A DNA stretch of 61,028 bases from Nemertoderma westbladi. Lineage: Eukaryota; Xenacoelomorpha; Nemertodermatida; Nemertodermatidae. The position numbers were made by a program, and so were the translations under genes. The number at the start of each line of letters is the position of its first letter. Within the stretch, counting starts at the first letter, position 1. This document shows, piece by piece, positions 10,543-24,741 of this stretch. The stretch is taken from the NCBI GenBank assembly GCA_032718475.1, contig JAUCBJ010006294.1, positions 1-61,028 on the forward strand, in the 5' to 3' direction. A model generated the notes under the pieces. That model was not told the DNA's origin, did no database searches, and saw only the letters and a program-made list of their open reading frames with translations.

Positions 10543-13500
10543 GAAAATTAAAGTAATGATCACCATTACACTAAGTAGAGGCCTAATGTAAACCATAGCG
10601 TCTACGTGACTACTTTATTGATCTTGTGAATTCGCATATCTTAGTGAAGTGATGTACGCCCTTTACATCGTCTGTGGAATAATATAATAAGAATGGTAGA
10701 ATCTAATACATTCATATACATAGATACTGAGAGCTGCTAGTTAACATACACTGAATATACCAATGTTATACAGTAACTCATTCAAGAAATACGCTTAGGC
10801 AGTGAAAGAGGTCCCAGAGGTAGCGTATTGAAAAAAATGAAAAATAGTAAAACTTTTTATTACGGAACTAGGGAATATATTAATAGTAACCTGTACACAG
10901 TAACGCAGTGTAAGCCTAAATATTTGCTAAATTTAAAATTGCTAGTGCTAGGATACCACATCTTACTTAACTGATCATAAATATTAAGTGGTGCATTCCA
11001 CAATATTAGCCTTATTCTGACAAAAATTTTTGTTTCAAACCTCACCCACTAATACGTTTTTCAAAAACAGCTGTGATGAGTATAGAATACGGCCATGATA
11101 GTGGAAAACCACACGTATCCATTTGTTACAAGATAATCAATAAGCAACAATGTACCATACTGTTACAATGTTTTTGATGGGCTACAGGCGGGACGGGACA
11201 AGTTTCACTGGGTAAATTAAAGCTAAATGTGGGACAAGTCCAGCCCTAGTAGGGGCTCACTACCTGTTAATTCATGATAAAAACATGTTGCCATGGTGTC
11301 GACACATTTCAGTGTAGCCTAGACTGTAGATACCAATTTAATTCAGTCTCATAGAAAAATCTTTGTTTCCACAATTAGTTTTTGAGTTAGTTAGTTTTAT
11401 GAGTTACTGAAAGTTAACATTATTAGGAACCGCCTACAGGTTACTGTATGTTACTTTCCTGTAAGTTTTGCTTAATTCTAGAAATAAAACCGTGTTGACA
11501 GTGAATGGAGCGACTGAGCGATCGAAATTAAAACGGCTCAAATTATTTTCCTAATTGTTTGACCATAGATACGTAGCCCAAATGTAAGGTCACCCGCGCT
11601 TTTCAGACCCAAGGGGCGAGTGGTCCACGAATGGGACGCTCTGATTGACCGTAACTGAAACTCGATAAATCCCATAGAATGACCCCATCTATGGGTCACG
11701 ATCCATAGTTAGGGCAGGGGTCTATAGGTATGGGAGTTCCCATATCGGCCAAAACCATGGAACATACTGTACTGTAATAAATCTCGACTAGACTTTAAAC
11801 GAAACTTATCCAGAGCATGCGAAGTAATGAGTTTAGTTGTGTGTTAGTTACAGTCTTGTGTGTTAGATCAGTCTTGTGAGTTACGGAAAATTGCATTATT
11901 GTGTGTTAGTTGCAGTCTTAAGATTTACTGAAAGTTACAGTCTGGTATGTTAGTCATAGTGTGTTGTGAGTTAGTTATCCAGCATTGCCTTGATTATTTT
12001 TTAAAAACTCTAGAAATCCGCAACGGCTTTTGATAATTAAACGGTATTTTTATATAGAATTTTCTATCATCTGAAAGGCCTTAGGACCATTTCTAAGGCC
12101 CATGTGATGAATACAAGACTTTTTGCCGTTATATTTCACTTTTCAGTTACCCCATGTGAAGAATACCAGATTTTTTTTTTTTACAAAAAATCAGGTTACA
12201 GAAGGGCTGAATCTAACCAAAACAATAAACAAATTAGTATATGTACAGGTTATAAGACAGAAACAAGCGCGATAAAACACTTAATAAAGATAAATTAAAA
12301 AAAAATAAAAAATATTATATATATAAATATAAATATATAAAATTCCAATAAAAAGTGGACCGAAAATTGAAATCCTGGTATTCTTCACATGGGCAATTTC
12401 GAATGTTGATTGGAACAAAACTAATGAACAGTCAGGCTATAACTTCGCAATTAAATTTTGTAACAGCCCGGGCTAAATCAGTTCTCGCCTAATTCCACGA
12501 ATTTGTATCCCGGTAAGAACACATTGGATTAACGGATATTTACTTTTTTTAAAGGATTTTTTTTATTAGATTTAATTTATTTGGTGTTAATTGAATACTT
12601 GACAAGATGTCTCGTATGACAATCAATAGCAACTATCCACTGAATTAGTTTCTCTCGTCAGAGCGCCTTGTGTAGTTGAGAAATATAAGGGATCTATGGT
12701 TGAAATTGCAACAATTATATTGCGTTTCTTAGTGTATAACACTAAAGACATTGCAAATAGATCTTGTGGGAATATTGGATGATAAATAACTGAGGCTACT
12801 TTATACTTGTCAATGTTGATCACATTGTCTCGTTTTTTTGTAGTGCTTCTGCTTCCAAATGAATTTTTAGTTATAATATCGATGTAGACAATATTTTAAC
12901 TGACTCATACTTTCCAAGATTTCCTCTATAATTTGAAATTTACCATGTCAGATTTGATGCAGAAAAAGCGGCAAAGTTATCCACTTTGAAACATTTCCAA
13001 ACCATTGATAGCAATAATAATATTAAAGATAAAACTTATTGTTACCGAGCTTATTATAATGTATTTAGAATAATGCAACACAATAATAATAACATGATAG
13101 TCCACTGTCGGACACGACAATTTATTATAGCACAATAAAGTAGGGCTACATACATACATACCGGTACCAGAACAGGTCAAATACAAGCAAAAGAAAAAGA
13201 GTTGTAAAAAAGAGCACAACTATATCGTACAACAATTAAAACGTGTGCGGCATAACGTCACAAAAACAACACATTGTGGGGGGAACAACACAATTAGTGC
13301 GAGACTAGATAATAATGTAGTCTCGAGTACAATCACAATATAATATCTACAATTAATTATCTTAATTAATAAATTAATTGGCACCACAAATAGCTATCCA
13401 TCCATATACTTGAAAAAGCGATACATTATTTAATTAAATTACATATAAAAAATTATTCAGGTCTACCCTCATAAAAATATTATGGTTTTCACCATTATGG

Positions 13501-14629
13501 TTAAATAAACACAAAGCATAACCAATCATGCTACTAAGTGCAGGCGATATAAATACTGTGAGATAACGCTGTGTGTGATTAGCGATTATCTTTATTCATG
13601 CGCTCCCTGTCTGGTCACATTCAACAAGATTTCGAAATTAATCGTAACCACACCGACAAAATTGTGGCACACCTATTCTGGGTATATTAGGAGACTCAGT
13701 TGCTATAGGAACCATCAATCAATCTAACAATGGCTGTTATTATATCCACATTTCAAGCGGCCTCTCTAAATAGAATTTCGGCAATTAAATACTAACTTCA
13801 TTTTATATCGGAAGACCTTTGTAATTATTAATAAGACGTATTTTTACAGCCACCCTAATTGATATAAAAATAAGCTTATATATAGTTAACAGGAATTGTG
13901 CAGTGCATTTAAAATACTTTGTTATACCAAAACTAACTCGGAAAACTAAAAACTAAACCAAAACCAGAGAAATAATAAAACCAATGTGGTGGAGATGGAG
14001 AAATATAATAAATCAACGTAAAGTTTGTTCAACTATCAACGGAATCAAATCCTGAGTTTTAAATGATAAAAGGTTTAAACAAGATTTACAGTGTCCATGG
14101 GAATAGAAAGGCATTAATATTAACAACACTGTGCGTTTGGTGCAACAAATAAAAGCGACAACCCCAACCAATTCTAATAGATTATAAGAAAACTGAACTG
14201 CACCATATCTCGCGACGAAAACATTGCGTCCTAAAGGCTACAGGCACATAAATAAAACGCAGGGCGCATACCGACCCCTGGCTATTAGTAATACCCAAGG
14301 TGTACATTCTTCCTCCGCAGGTATAAATAACACCCAGGGTGCTATATTATAGTATAATCTGTTGTAGCACCAGAACATTACAATAAGGTACGGTGTGATT
14401 GTTCTGCGCAGTAAACCACCAGTATTTGGTTACCCTAGAAACGAGTCTGTGTGTATGAACTTCCCGCTTCGTCGGGCTGCAAATTCTAAATAAAAGTTAC
14501 ATTTTGATTATTTAAAGGGAAATAAAACCAATCCAACAAAACACAATAGACAGTTTGTTAACTTAAGGGTAATTGTAATTCGCGGGTCTTAAAGTGATCA
14601 TAAGTTAAATGCGACTATTGGTTAAATAA
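10543..14629. other. intergenic/3' flank, mostly without recognisable genes
   Basis: A candidate polyadenylation signal AATAAA lies at 11483-11488, about 940 nt after the Speedy stop. A loose repetition of GTGTGTTAGTTACAGTCTT-like words occupies about 11820-11980. Copy B of the MITE-like repeat is at 12099-12394. The rest is AT-rich, and no exon with credible splice signals or conserved protein was found on either strand. Confidence 0.5.
12099..12394. mobile_element. MITE-like repeat, copy B (inverse of 1512-1787)
   Basis: It runs in the opposite orientation to copy A, with termini CCCATGTGATGAATACA and CCCATGTGAAGAATACC at the left and CCTGGTATTCTTCACATGGG at the right. The interior shares AGAAGGGCTGAATCTAACC and TTATAAGACA with the reverse complement of copy A. 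An AT-dinucleotide tract is at about 12315-12345. Confidence 0.68.
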
Positions 14630-17600
14630 CCTAGATATGCAACAATCAGCTGGCCCTGGTAGCAGTCAGCTGATTAGTAACTACTAAGAACCCAGATATG
14701 CAACCAATAATCAGCTGGTAGCAGTCAGCTGATTAGTAACTACTAAGAACCCAGATATGCAACCGATAAATCAGCTGGTAGCAGTCAGCTGATTAGTACT
14801 AAGAACCCAGATATGCAACCGATAATCAGCTGGTAGCAGTCAGCTGATTAGTAACTACTACGAACCCAGATTTGCAACCAATAAATAGCTGGTAGCAGTC
14901 AGCTGATTAGTCACTACTAACAACCCAGATATGCAACCAATAATCTGCTGGTAGCAGTCAGCTGATTAGTAACTACTAAGAACCCAGATATGCAACCGAT
15001 AATCAGCTGGTAGCAGTCAGCTGATTAGTAACTACTAAGAACCCAGATATGCAACCAATAAATAGCTGGTAGCAGTCAGCTGATTAGGCACTACTAACAA
15101 CCCAGATATGCAACCAATATTCTGCTGGTAGCAGTCAGCTGATTAGTAACTACTAAGAACCCAGATATGCAACCGATAATCAGCTGGTAGCAGTCAGCTG
15201 ATTAGTAACTACTAAGAACCCAGATATGCAACCGATATTCAGCTGGTAACAGTCAGCTGATTAGTAACTACTACGAACCCAGATATGCAACCGATATTCA
15301 GCTGGTAGCAGTCAGCTGATTAGTAACTACTACGAACCCAGATATGCAACCAATAAATAGCTGGTAGCAGTCAGCTGATTAGTAACTACTAAGAACCCAG
15401 ATATGCAACCGATAATCAGCTGGTAGCAGTCAGCTGATTAGTAACTACTAAGAACTCAGATATGCAACCAATAATCAGCAGTCTGCTGATTAGTAACTAC
15501 TAAGAACCCAGATATGCAACCGATATTCAGCTGGTAGCAGTCAGCTGATTAGTAACTACTAAGAACCCAGATATGCAACCAATAATCAGCAGTCAGCTGA
15601 TTAGTAACTACTAAGAACCCAGATATGCAACCGATATTCAGCTGGTAGCAGTCAGCTGATTAGTAACTACTACGAACCCAGATATGCAACCAATAATCAG
15701 CTGGTAGCAGTCAGCTGATTAGTAACTACTAAGAACCCAGATATGCAACCGATATTCAGCTGGTAGCAGTCAGCTGATTAGTAACTACTACGAACCCAGA
15801 TATGCAACCAATAATCAGCTGGTAGCAGTCAGCTGATTAGTACTAAGAACCCAGATATGCAACCAATAATCAGCTGGTAGCAGTCAGCTGATTAGTACTA
15901 AGAACCCAGATATGCAACCGATATTCAGCTGGTAGCAGTCAGCTGATTAGTAACTACTACGAACCCAGATATGCAACCAATAATCAGCTGGTAGCAGTCA
16001 GCTGATTAGTACTAAGAACCCAGATATGCAACCAATAATCAGCTGGTAGCAGTCAGCTGATTAGTACTAAGAACCCAGATATGCAACCGATAATCAGCTG
16101 GTAGCAGTCAGCTGATTAGTAACTACTACGAACCCAGATATGCAACCAATAATCAGCTGGTAGCAGTCAGCTGATTAGTACTAAGAACCCAGATATGCAA
16201 CCGATAATCAGCTGGTAGCAGTCAGCTGATTAGTAACTACTAAGAACCCAGATATGCAACCGATAATCAGCTGGTAGCAGTCAGCTGATTAGTAACTACT
16301 AAGAACCCAGATATGCAACCAATAATCAGCTGGTAGCAGTCAGCTGATTAGTAACTACTAAGAACCCAGATTTGCAACCGATAAATCAGCTGGTAGCAGT
16401 CAGCTGATTAGTAACTACTAAGAACCCAGATATGCAACCGATATTCAGCTGGTAGCAGTCAGCTGATTAGTAACTACTACGAACCCAGATATGCAACCAA
16501 TAATCAGCTGGTAGCAGTCAGCTGATTAGTAACTACTAAGAACCCAGATATGCAACCGATAAATCAGCTGGTAGCAGTCAGCTGATTAGTAACTACTACG
16601 AACCCAGAAATGTAACCAATAATCAGCTGGTAGCAGTCAGCTGATTAGTACTAAGAACCCAGATATGCAACCGAAAATCAGCTGGTAGCAGTCAGCTGAT
16701 TAGTAACTACTAAGAACCCAGATATGCAACCAATAATCAGCTGGTAGCAGTCAGCTGCTTAGTACTAAGAACCCAGATATGCAACCGATAATCAGCTGGT
16801 AGCAGTCAGCTGATTAGTAACTACTAAGAACCCAGATATGCAACCAATAATCAGCTGGTAGCAGTCAGCTGATTAGTAACTACTAAGAACCCAGATATGC
16901 AACCGATAAATCAGCTGGTAGCAGTCGGCTGATTAGTAACTACTAAGAACCCAGATATGCAAATAATCAGCTGGTAGTGGTCAGCTGATTAGTAACTACT
17001 AAGAACCCAGATATGCAACCAATAATCAGCAGTCAGCTGATTAGTAACTACTAGGAACCCAGATATGCAACCGATAATCAGCTGGTAGCAGTCAGCTGAT
17101 TAGTAACTACTAAGAACCCAGATATGCAACCAATAATCAGCAGTCAGCTGATTAGTAACTACTAGGAACCCAGATATGCAACCGATAATCAGCTGGTAGC
17201 AGTCAGCTGATTAGTAACTACTAAGAACCCAGATATGCAACCGATAAATCAGCTGGTAGCAGTCAGCTGATTAGTAACTACTAAGAACCCAGATATGCAA
17301 CCGATAATCAGCTGGTAGCAGTCAGCTGATTAGTAACTACTAAGAACCCAGATATGCAACCGATAATCAGCTGGTAGCAGTCAGCTGATTAGTAACTACT
17401 AAGAACCCAGATATGCAACCAATAATCAGCAGTCAGCTGATTAGTAACTACTAGGAACCCAGATATGCAACCGATAATCAGCTGGTAGCAGTCAGCTGAT
17501 TAGTAACTACTAAGAACCCAGATATGCAAATAATCAGCTGGTAGTGGTCAGCTGATTAGTAACTACTAAGAACCCAGATATGCAACCAATAATCAGCAGT

Positions 17601-20600
17601 CAGCTGATTAGTAACTACTAGGAACCCAGATATGCAACCGATAATCAGCTGGTAGCAGTCAGCTGATTAGTAACTACTAAGAACCCAGATATGCAAATAA
17701 TCAGCTGGTAGTGGTCAGCTGATTAGTAACTACTAAGAACCCAGATATGCAACCGATAATCAGCAGTCAGCTGATTAGTAACTACTAAGAACCCAGATAT
17801 GCAACCAATAATCAGCTGGTAGCAGTCAGCTGATTAGTAACTACTAAGAACCCAGATATGCAACCGATAAATCAGCTGGTAGCAGTCAGCTGATTAGTAA
17901 CTACTAAGAACCCAGATATGCAACCGATAATCAGCTGGTAGCAGCCAGCTGATGAGTAACTACTAAGAACCCAGATATGCAACCGATAAATCAGCTGGTA
18001 GCAGTCAGCTGATTAGTAACTACTAAGAACCCAGATATGCAACCGATAATCAGCTGGTAGCAGTCAGCTGATTAGTAACTACTAAGAACTCAGATATGCA
18101 ACCAATAATCAGCAGTCAGCTGATTAGTAACTACTAAGAACCCAGATATGCAACCAATAATCAGCTGGTAGCAGTCAGCTGATTAGTAACTACTAAGAAC
18201 CCAGATATGCAACCGATAAATCAGCTGGTAGCAGTCAGCTGATTAGTAACTACTAAGAACCCAGATATGCAACCGATAATCAGCTGGTAGCAGTCAGCTG
18301 ATGAGTAACTACTACGAACCCAGATATGCAACCAATAATCAGCTGGTAGCAGTCAGCTGATTAGTAACTACTAAGAACCCAGATATGCAACCAATAATCA
18401 GCTGGTAGCAGTCAGCTGATTAGTAACTACTAAGAACCCAGATATGCAACCGATAAATCAGCTGGTAGCAGTCAGCTGATTAGTAACTACTACGAACCCA
18501 GATATGCAACCAATAATCAGCTGGTAGCAGTCAGCTGATTAGTACTAAGAACCCAGATATGCAACCGAAAATCAGCTGGTAGCAGTCAGCTGATTAGTAA
18601 CTACTAAGAACCCAGATATGCAACCAATAATCAGCTGGTAGCAGTCAGCTGCTTAGTACTAAGAACCCAGATATGCAACCGATAATCAGCTGGTAGCAGT
18701 CAGCTGATTAGTAACTACTAAGAACCCAGATATGCAACCAATAATCAGCTGGTAGCAGTCAGCTGATTAGTAACTACTAAGAACCCAGATATGCAACCGA
18801 TAAATCAGCTGGTAGCAGTCAGCTGATTAGTAACTACTAAGAACCCAGATATGCAACCGATAATCAGTTGGTAGCAGTCAGCTGATTAGTAACTACTAAG
18901 AACCCAGATATGCAACCAATAATCAGCTGGTAGCAGTCAGCTGATTAGTAACTACTAAGAACCCAGATATGCAACCGATAAATCAGCTGGTAGCAGTCAG
19001 CTGATTAGTAACTACTAAGAACCCAGATATGCAAATAATCAGCTGGTAGTGGTCAGCTGATTAGTAACTACTAAGAACCCAGATATGCAACCAATAATCA
19101 GCAGTCAGCTGATTAGTAACTACTAGGAACCCAGATATGCAACCGATAATCAGCTGGTAGCAGTCAGCTGATTAGTAACTACTAAGAACCCAGATATGCA
19201 ACCAATAATCAGCAGTCAGCTGATTAGTAACTACTAGGAACCCAGATATGCAACCGATAATCAGCTGGTAGCAGTCAGCTGATTAGTAACTACTAAGAAC
19301 CCAGATATGCAACCGATAAATCAGCTGGTAGCAGTCAGCTGATTAGTAACTACTAAGAACCCAGATATGCAACCAATAATCAGCTGGTAGCAGTCAGCTG
19401 ATTAGTAACTACTAAGAACCCAGATATGCAACCGATAATCAGCTGGTAGCAGTCAGCTGATTAGTAACTACTAAGAACTCAGATATGCAACCAATAATCA
19501 GCAGTCAGCTGATTAGTAACTACTAAGAACCCAGATATGCAACCAATAATCAGCTGGTAGCAGTCAGCTGATTAGTAACTACTAAGAACCCAGATATGCA
19601 AGCAATAATCAGCAGTCAGCTGATTAGTAACTACTAGGAACCCAGATATGCAACCAATAATCAGCTGGTAGCAGTCAGCTGATTAGTAACTACTAAGAAC
19701 CCAGATATGCAAATAATCAGCTGGTAGTGGTCAGCTGATTAGTAACTACTAAGAACCCAGATATGCAACCAATAATCAGCAGTCAGCTGATTAGTAACTA
19801 CTAGGAACCCAGATATGCAACCGATAATCAGCTGGTAGCAGTCAGCTGATTAGTAACTACTAAGAACCCAGATATGCAAATAATCAGCTGGTAGTGGTCA
19901 GCTGATTAGTAACTACTAAGAACCCAGATATGCAACCGATAATCAGCAGTCAGCTGATTAGTAACTACTAAGAACCCAGATATGCAACCAATAATCAGCT
20001 GGTAGCAGTCAGCTGATTAGTAACTACTAAGAACCCAGATATGCAACCGATAAATCAGCTGGTAGCAGTCAGCTGATTAGTAACTACTAAGAACCCAGAT
20101 ATGCAACCGATAATCAGCTGGTAGCAGTCAGCTGATGAGTAACTACTAAGAACCCAGATATGCAACCGATAAATCAGCTGGTAGCAGTCAGCTGATTAGT
20201 AACTACTAAGAACCCAGATATGCAACCGATAATCAGCTGGTAGCAGTCAGCTGATTAGTAACTACTAAGAACTCAGATATGCAACCAATAATCAGCAGTC
20301 AGCTGATTAGTAACTACTAAGAACCCAGATATGCAACCAATAATCAGCTGGTAGCAGTCAGCTGATTAGTAACTACTAAGAACCCAGATATGCAACCGAT
20401 AAATCAGCTGGTAGCAGTCAGCTGATTAGTAACTACTAAGAACCCAGATATGCAACCGATAATCAGCTGGTAGCAGTCAGCTGATGAGTAACTACTACGA
20501 ACCCAGATATGCAACCAATAATCAGCTGGTAGCAGTCAGCTAATTAGTAACTACTAAGAACCCAGATATGCAACCAATAATCAGCTGGTAGCAGTCAGCT

Positions 20601-23600
20601 GATTAGTAACTACTAAGAACCCAGATATGCAACCGATAAATCAGCTGGTAGCAGTCAGCTGATTAGTAACTACTACGAACCCAGATATGCAACCAATAAT
20701 CAGCTGGTAGCAGTCAGCTGATTAGTACTAAGAACCCAGATAAGCAACCGAAAATCAGCTGGTAGCAGTCAGCTGATTAGTAACTACTAAGAACCCAGAT
20801 ATGCAACCAATAATCAGCTGGTAGCAGTCAGCTGCTTAGTACTAAGAACCCAGATATGCAACCGATAATCAGCTGGTAGCAGTCAGCTGATTAGTAACTA
20901 CTAAGAACCCAGATATGCAACCAATAATCAGCTGGTAGCAGTCAGCTGATTAGTAACTACTAAGAACCCAGATATGCAACCGATAAATCAGCTGGTAGCA
21001 GTCAGCTGATTAGTAACTACTAAGAACCCAGATATGCAACCGATAATCAGCTGGTAGCAGTCAGCTGATTAGTAACTACTAAGAACCCAGATATGCAACC
21101 AATAATCAGCTGGTAGCAGTCAGCTGATTAGTAACTACTAAGAACCCAGATATGCAACCGATAAATCAGCTGGTAGCAGTCAGCTGGTTAGTAACTACTA
21201 AGAACCCAGATATGCAAATAATCAGCTGGTAGTGGTCAGCTGATTAGTAACTACTAAGAACCCAGATATGCAACCAATAATCAGCAGTCAGCTGATTAGT
21301 AACTACTAGGAACCCAGATATGCAACTGATAATCAGCTGGTAGCAGTCAGCTGATTAGTAACTACTAAGAACCCAGATATGCAACCAATAATCAGCAGTC
21401 AGCTGATTAGTAACTACTAGGAACCCAGATATGCAACCGATAATCAGCTGGTAGCAGTCAGCTGATTAGTAACTACTAAGAACCCAGATATGCAACCGAT
21501 AAATCAGCTGGTAGCAGTCAGCTGATTAGTAACTACTAAGAACCCAGATATGCAACCGATAATCAGCTGGTAGCAGTCAGCTGATCAGTAACTACTAAGA
21601 ACCCAGATATGCAACCGATAATCAGCTGGTAGCAGTCAGCTGATTAGTAACTACTAAGAACCCAGATATGCAACCAATAATCAGCAGTCAGCTGATTAGT
21701 AACTACTAGGAACCCAGATATGCAACCGATAATCAGCTGGTAGCAGTCAGCTGATTAGTAACTACTAAGAACCCAGATATGCAAATAATCAGCTGGTAGT
21801 GGTCAGCTGATTAGTAACTACTAAGAACCCAGATATGCAACCAATAATCAGCAGTCAGCTGATTAGTAACTACTAGGAACCCAGATATGCAACCGATAAT
21901 CAGCTGGTAGCAGTCAGCTGATTAGTAACTACTAAGAACCCAGATATGCAAATAATCAGCTGGTAGTGGTCAGCTGATTAGCAACTACTAAGAACCCAGA
22001 TATGCAACCGATAATCAGCAGTCAGCTGATTAGTAACTACTAAGAACCCAGATATGCAACCAATAATCAGCTGGTAGCAGTCAGCTGATTAGTAACTACT
22101 AAGAACCCAGATATGCAACCAATAAATCAGCTGGTAGCAGTCAGCTGATTAGTAACTACTAAGAACCCAGATATGCAACCGATAATCTGCTGGTAGCAGT
22201 CAGCTGATGAGTAACTACTAAGAACCCAGATATGCAACCGATAAATCAGCTGGTAGCAGTCAGCTGATTAGTAACTACTAAGAACCCAGATATGCAACCG
22301 ATAATCAGCTGGTAGCAGTCAGCTGATTAGTAACTACTAAGAACTCAGATATGCAACCAATAATCAGCAGTCAGCTGATTAGTAACTACTAAGAACCCAG
22401 ATATGCAACCAATAATCAGCTGGTAGCAGTCAGCTGATTAGTAACTACTAAGAACCCAGATATGCAACCGATAAATCAGCTGGTAGCAGTCAGCTGATTA
22501 GTAACTACTAAGAACCCAGATATGCAACCGATAATCAGCTGGTAGCAGTCAGCTGATGAGTAACTACTAAGAACCCAGATATGCAACAATCAGCTGGTCC
22601 TGGTAGCAGTCAGCTGATTAGTAACTACTAGGAACCCAGATATGCAACCGATAATCATCTGGTAGCAGTCAGCTGATTAGTAACTACTAAGAACTAGGGA
22701 TGCGACAGAGCTAAAATTTCATCCGGAGCCGGAGCCCGGAGGTTGCTCCGGATTACAATATGAGCTCCGGCCAGAGACGGAGCCGGAGCCGGAGTTTGGT
22801 GATTGATAATTCCAGTGTATTATTATATTAGACATAAACAGATATGTGTCCATGAGACATGGGGGGGGGGGGGGGATTTGATGCAATTTCTTACGCGGCG
22901 AATTAATATCTCGCCTCAATGTTAAATTATCAATTAAGGGAAATGAGCAATTTACAGTCGCATACTATTATAATCAAAACAATAAACTAACTATATTCAA
23001 TATAACAGGTTACAGTTTTTTTGTAGTAATCAGCAGTTATTTGCGTCGATTTTCCCCTGGAGAGGGAAGGGATGAATTTATATTGCGTCCAAAGACTCCC
23101 TGCTGTAAAATGGTACATCAACCAATGGGTATCGTGACGAAGCCAAAAAACTATATTGGGGGGGGGGGGGGGGGGGGGGGGTGATACTCTACCGACATCA
23201 AAACAACGCAGGACATTATTATGACCATCGCTAATTATGTCTATAATTTATGTCAGGTAATACGTCATAGGTCCTATAGTCGTTAGGTCCCGTGACATAA
23301 TGTCCTGCGACAATAGATCCTTAGTTACAACAGCTATGATTACTAGTATAAAATTAATCTGTAACATGTGCTATCGAGTCTCGTTAGAATAATACCGGTC
23401 CGTCACTATATAACCTGCACCCTTCTCGACTGAAAAAACGACATGAACAGTACCAACCTGTTGTGGATGGGGGGTGGGGGTCAGTGGAATTGGGGTTCTA
23501 GACTGACGAACGAAACGAGAGTACATGTACAGTATTTAATATTTTTAATTAGGGAAGAATATTAATTGAATTAACTGAATCATTTCAATGTTTTTGTCTA

Positions 23601-24496
23601 AATATTTAAACAATTTCTCAAGGGTGGGTGGGGGTTTATCAGGAAACTTAAAAAAACAAGCTGTAAATTACTTAATGAGTTATTATGTTAATTACTATGA
23701 TATTTACATTATTCATACATCAGAAAAACTTATTATTTTAATTCAAATTTCAACAACATGAGCTCCGGATTGGCTCCGGGTTAATTTGCCCGGAGCCGGA
23801 ACCAGAGCCGGAACTAGAAAATTGGCCCGGAGCTCCGGATTTCCGGAGCCGGAGCCGGAGCTCTGTCGCATCCCTACTAAGAACCCAGATATGCAAATAA
23901 TCAGCTGGTAGTGGTCAGCTGATTAGTAACTACTAAGAACCCAGATATGCAACCAATAATCAGCAGTCAGCTGATTATTAACTACTAGGAACCCAGATAT
24001 GCAACCGATAATCAGCTGGTAGCAGTCAGCTGATTAGTAACTACTAAGAACCCAGATATGCAAATAATCAGCTGGTAGTGGTCAGCTGATTAGTAACTAC
24101 TAAGAACCCAGATATGCAACCGATAATCAGCAGTCAGCTGATTAGTAACTACTAAGAACCCAGATATGCAACCAATAATCAGCTGGTAGCAGTCAGCTGA
24201 TTAGTAACTACTAAGAACCCAGATATGCAACCGATAAATCAGCTGGTAGCAGTCAGCTGATTAGTAACTACTAAGAACCCAGATATGCAACCGATAATCA
24301 GCTGGTAGCAGTCAGCTGATGAGTAACTACTAAGAACCCAGATATGCAACCGATAAATCAGCTGGTAGCAGTCAGCTGATTAGTAACTACTAAGAACCCA
24401 GATATGCAACCGATAATCAGCTGGTAGCAGTCAGCTGATTAGTAACTACTAAGAACTCAGATATGCAACCAATAATCAGCAGTCAGCTGATTAGTA
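14630..24496. repeat. 60-bp satellite array with higher-order structure
   Basis: The unit is about 60 bp (CAGATATGCAACCGATAATC, then AGCTGGTAGCAGTCAGCTGA, then TTAGTAACTACTAAGAACCC), repeated over 9.9 kb and interrupted by a transposon at 22695-23876. Length variants lose CTGGTAG (AATCAGCAGTCAGCTG) or AACT (TTAGTACTAAG), and an AACCGATAAATC variant gains one base. Diagnostic variants recur at fixed long spacing, e.g. CCGAAAATCA at 16671, 18565 and 20748. Each unit holds the inverted repeat AATCAGCTG/CAGCTGATT (8-nt loop) with two CAGCTG E-boxes. The array lies about 245 bp beyond the stop codon of the ELM2-SANT gene. Confidence 0.96.
22695..23876. mobile_element. hAT-like non-autonomous transposon inserted in the 60-bp satellite
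   Basis: The 1182-bp element has perfect terminal inverted repeats TAGGGATGCGACAGAGCT and a perfect 8-bp target duplication CTAAGAAC (22687-22694 and 23877-23884) taken from a satellite unit. The subterminal regions are packed with CCGGAGC repeats in both orientations, as in many hAT elements. The interior has G runs at 22861-22875 and 23158-23181 and no transposase ORF. The 8-bp duplication and TAGGG-type ends fit the hAT superfamily. Confidence 0.9.
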
Positions 24497-24741
24497 GCGA
24501 CCTTTACAAGTGAAAAGGTATTAAGAGAAAAACAAATAAGAGAGAGAGCGAATGATGCTCACTATATTTACACCTGTATGATGTCTGAATAAATTAGACC
24601 TACAATTATTATTAATACTAAACAATTGTTTTACACACTACACTTGGATCATATGTGCCATATATGTGGATCATATGCCATGACCCTGTGACCAATAATC
24701 TCATCTGCATTCCAACCTTGGGTGTTTCACCCTTGGGCGCT
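24497..24741 (-). other. 3' flank of the ELM2-SANT gene
   Basis: About 245 bp separate the stop codon from the 60-bp satellite. The region probably holds the 3' UTR. No canonical polyadenylation signal is visible on the minus strand. Confidence 0.4.

Noticed and set aside
14630-24496. CRISPR-like regularly spaced repeats
   Set aside because: There are no unique spacers: units abut head to tail and vary together. This is a eukaryotic satellite.
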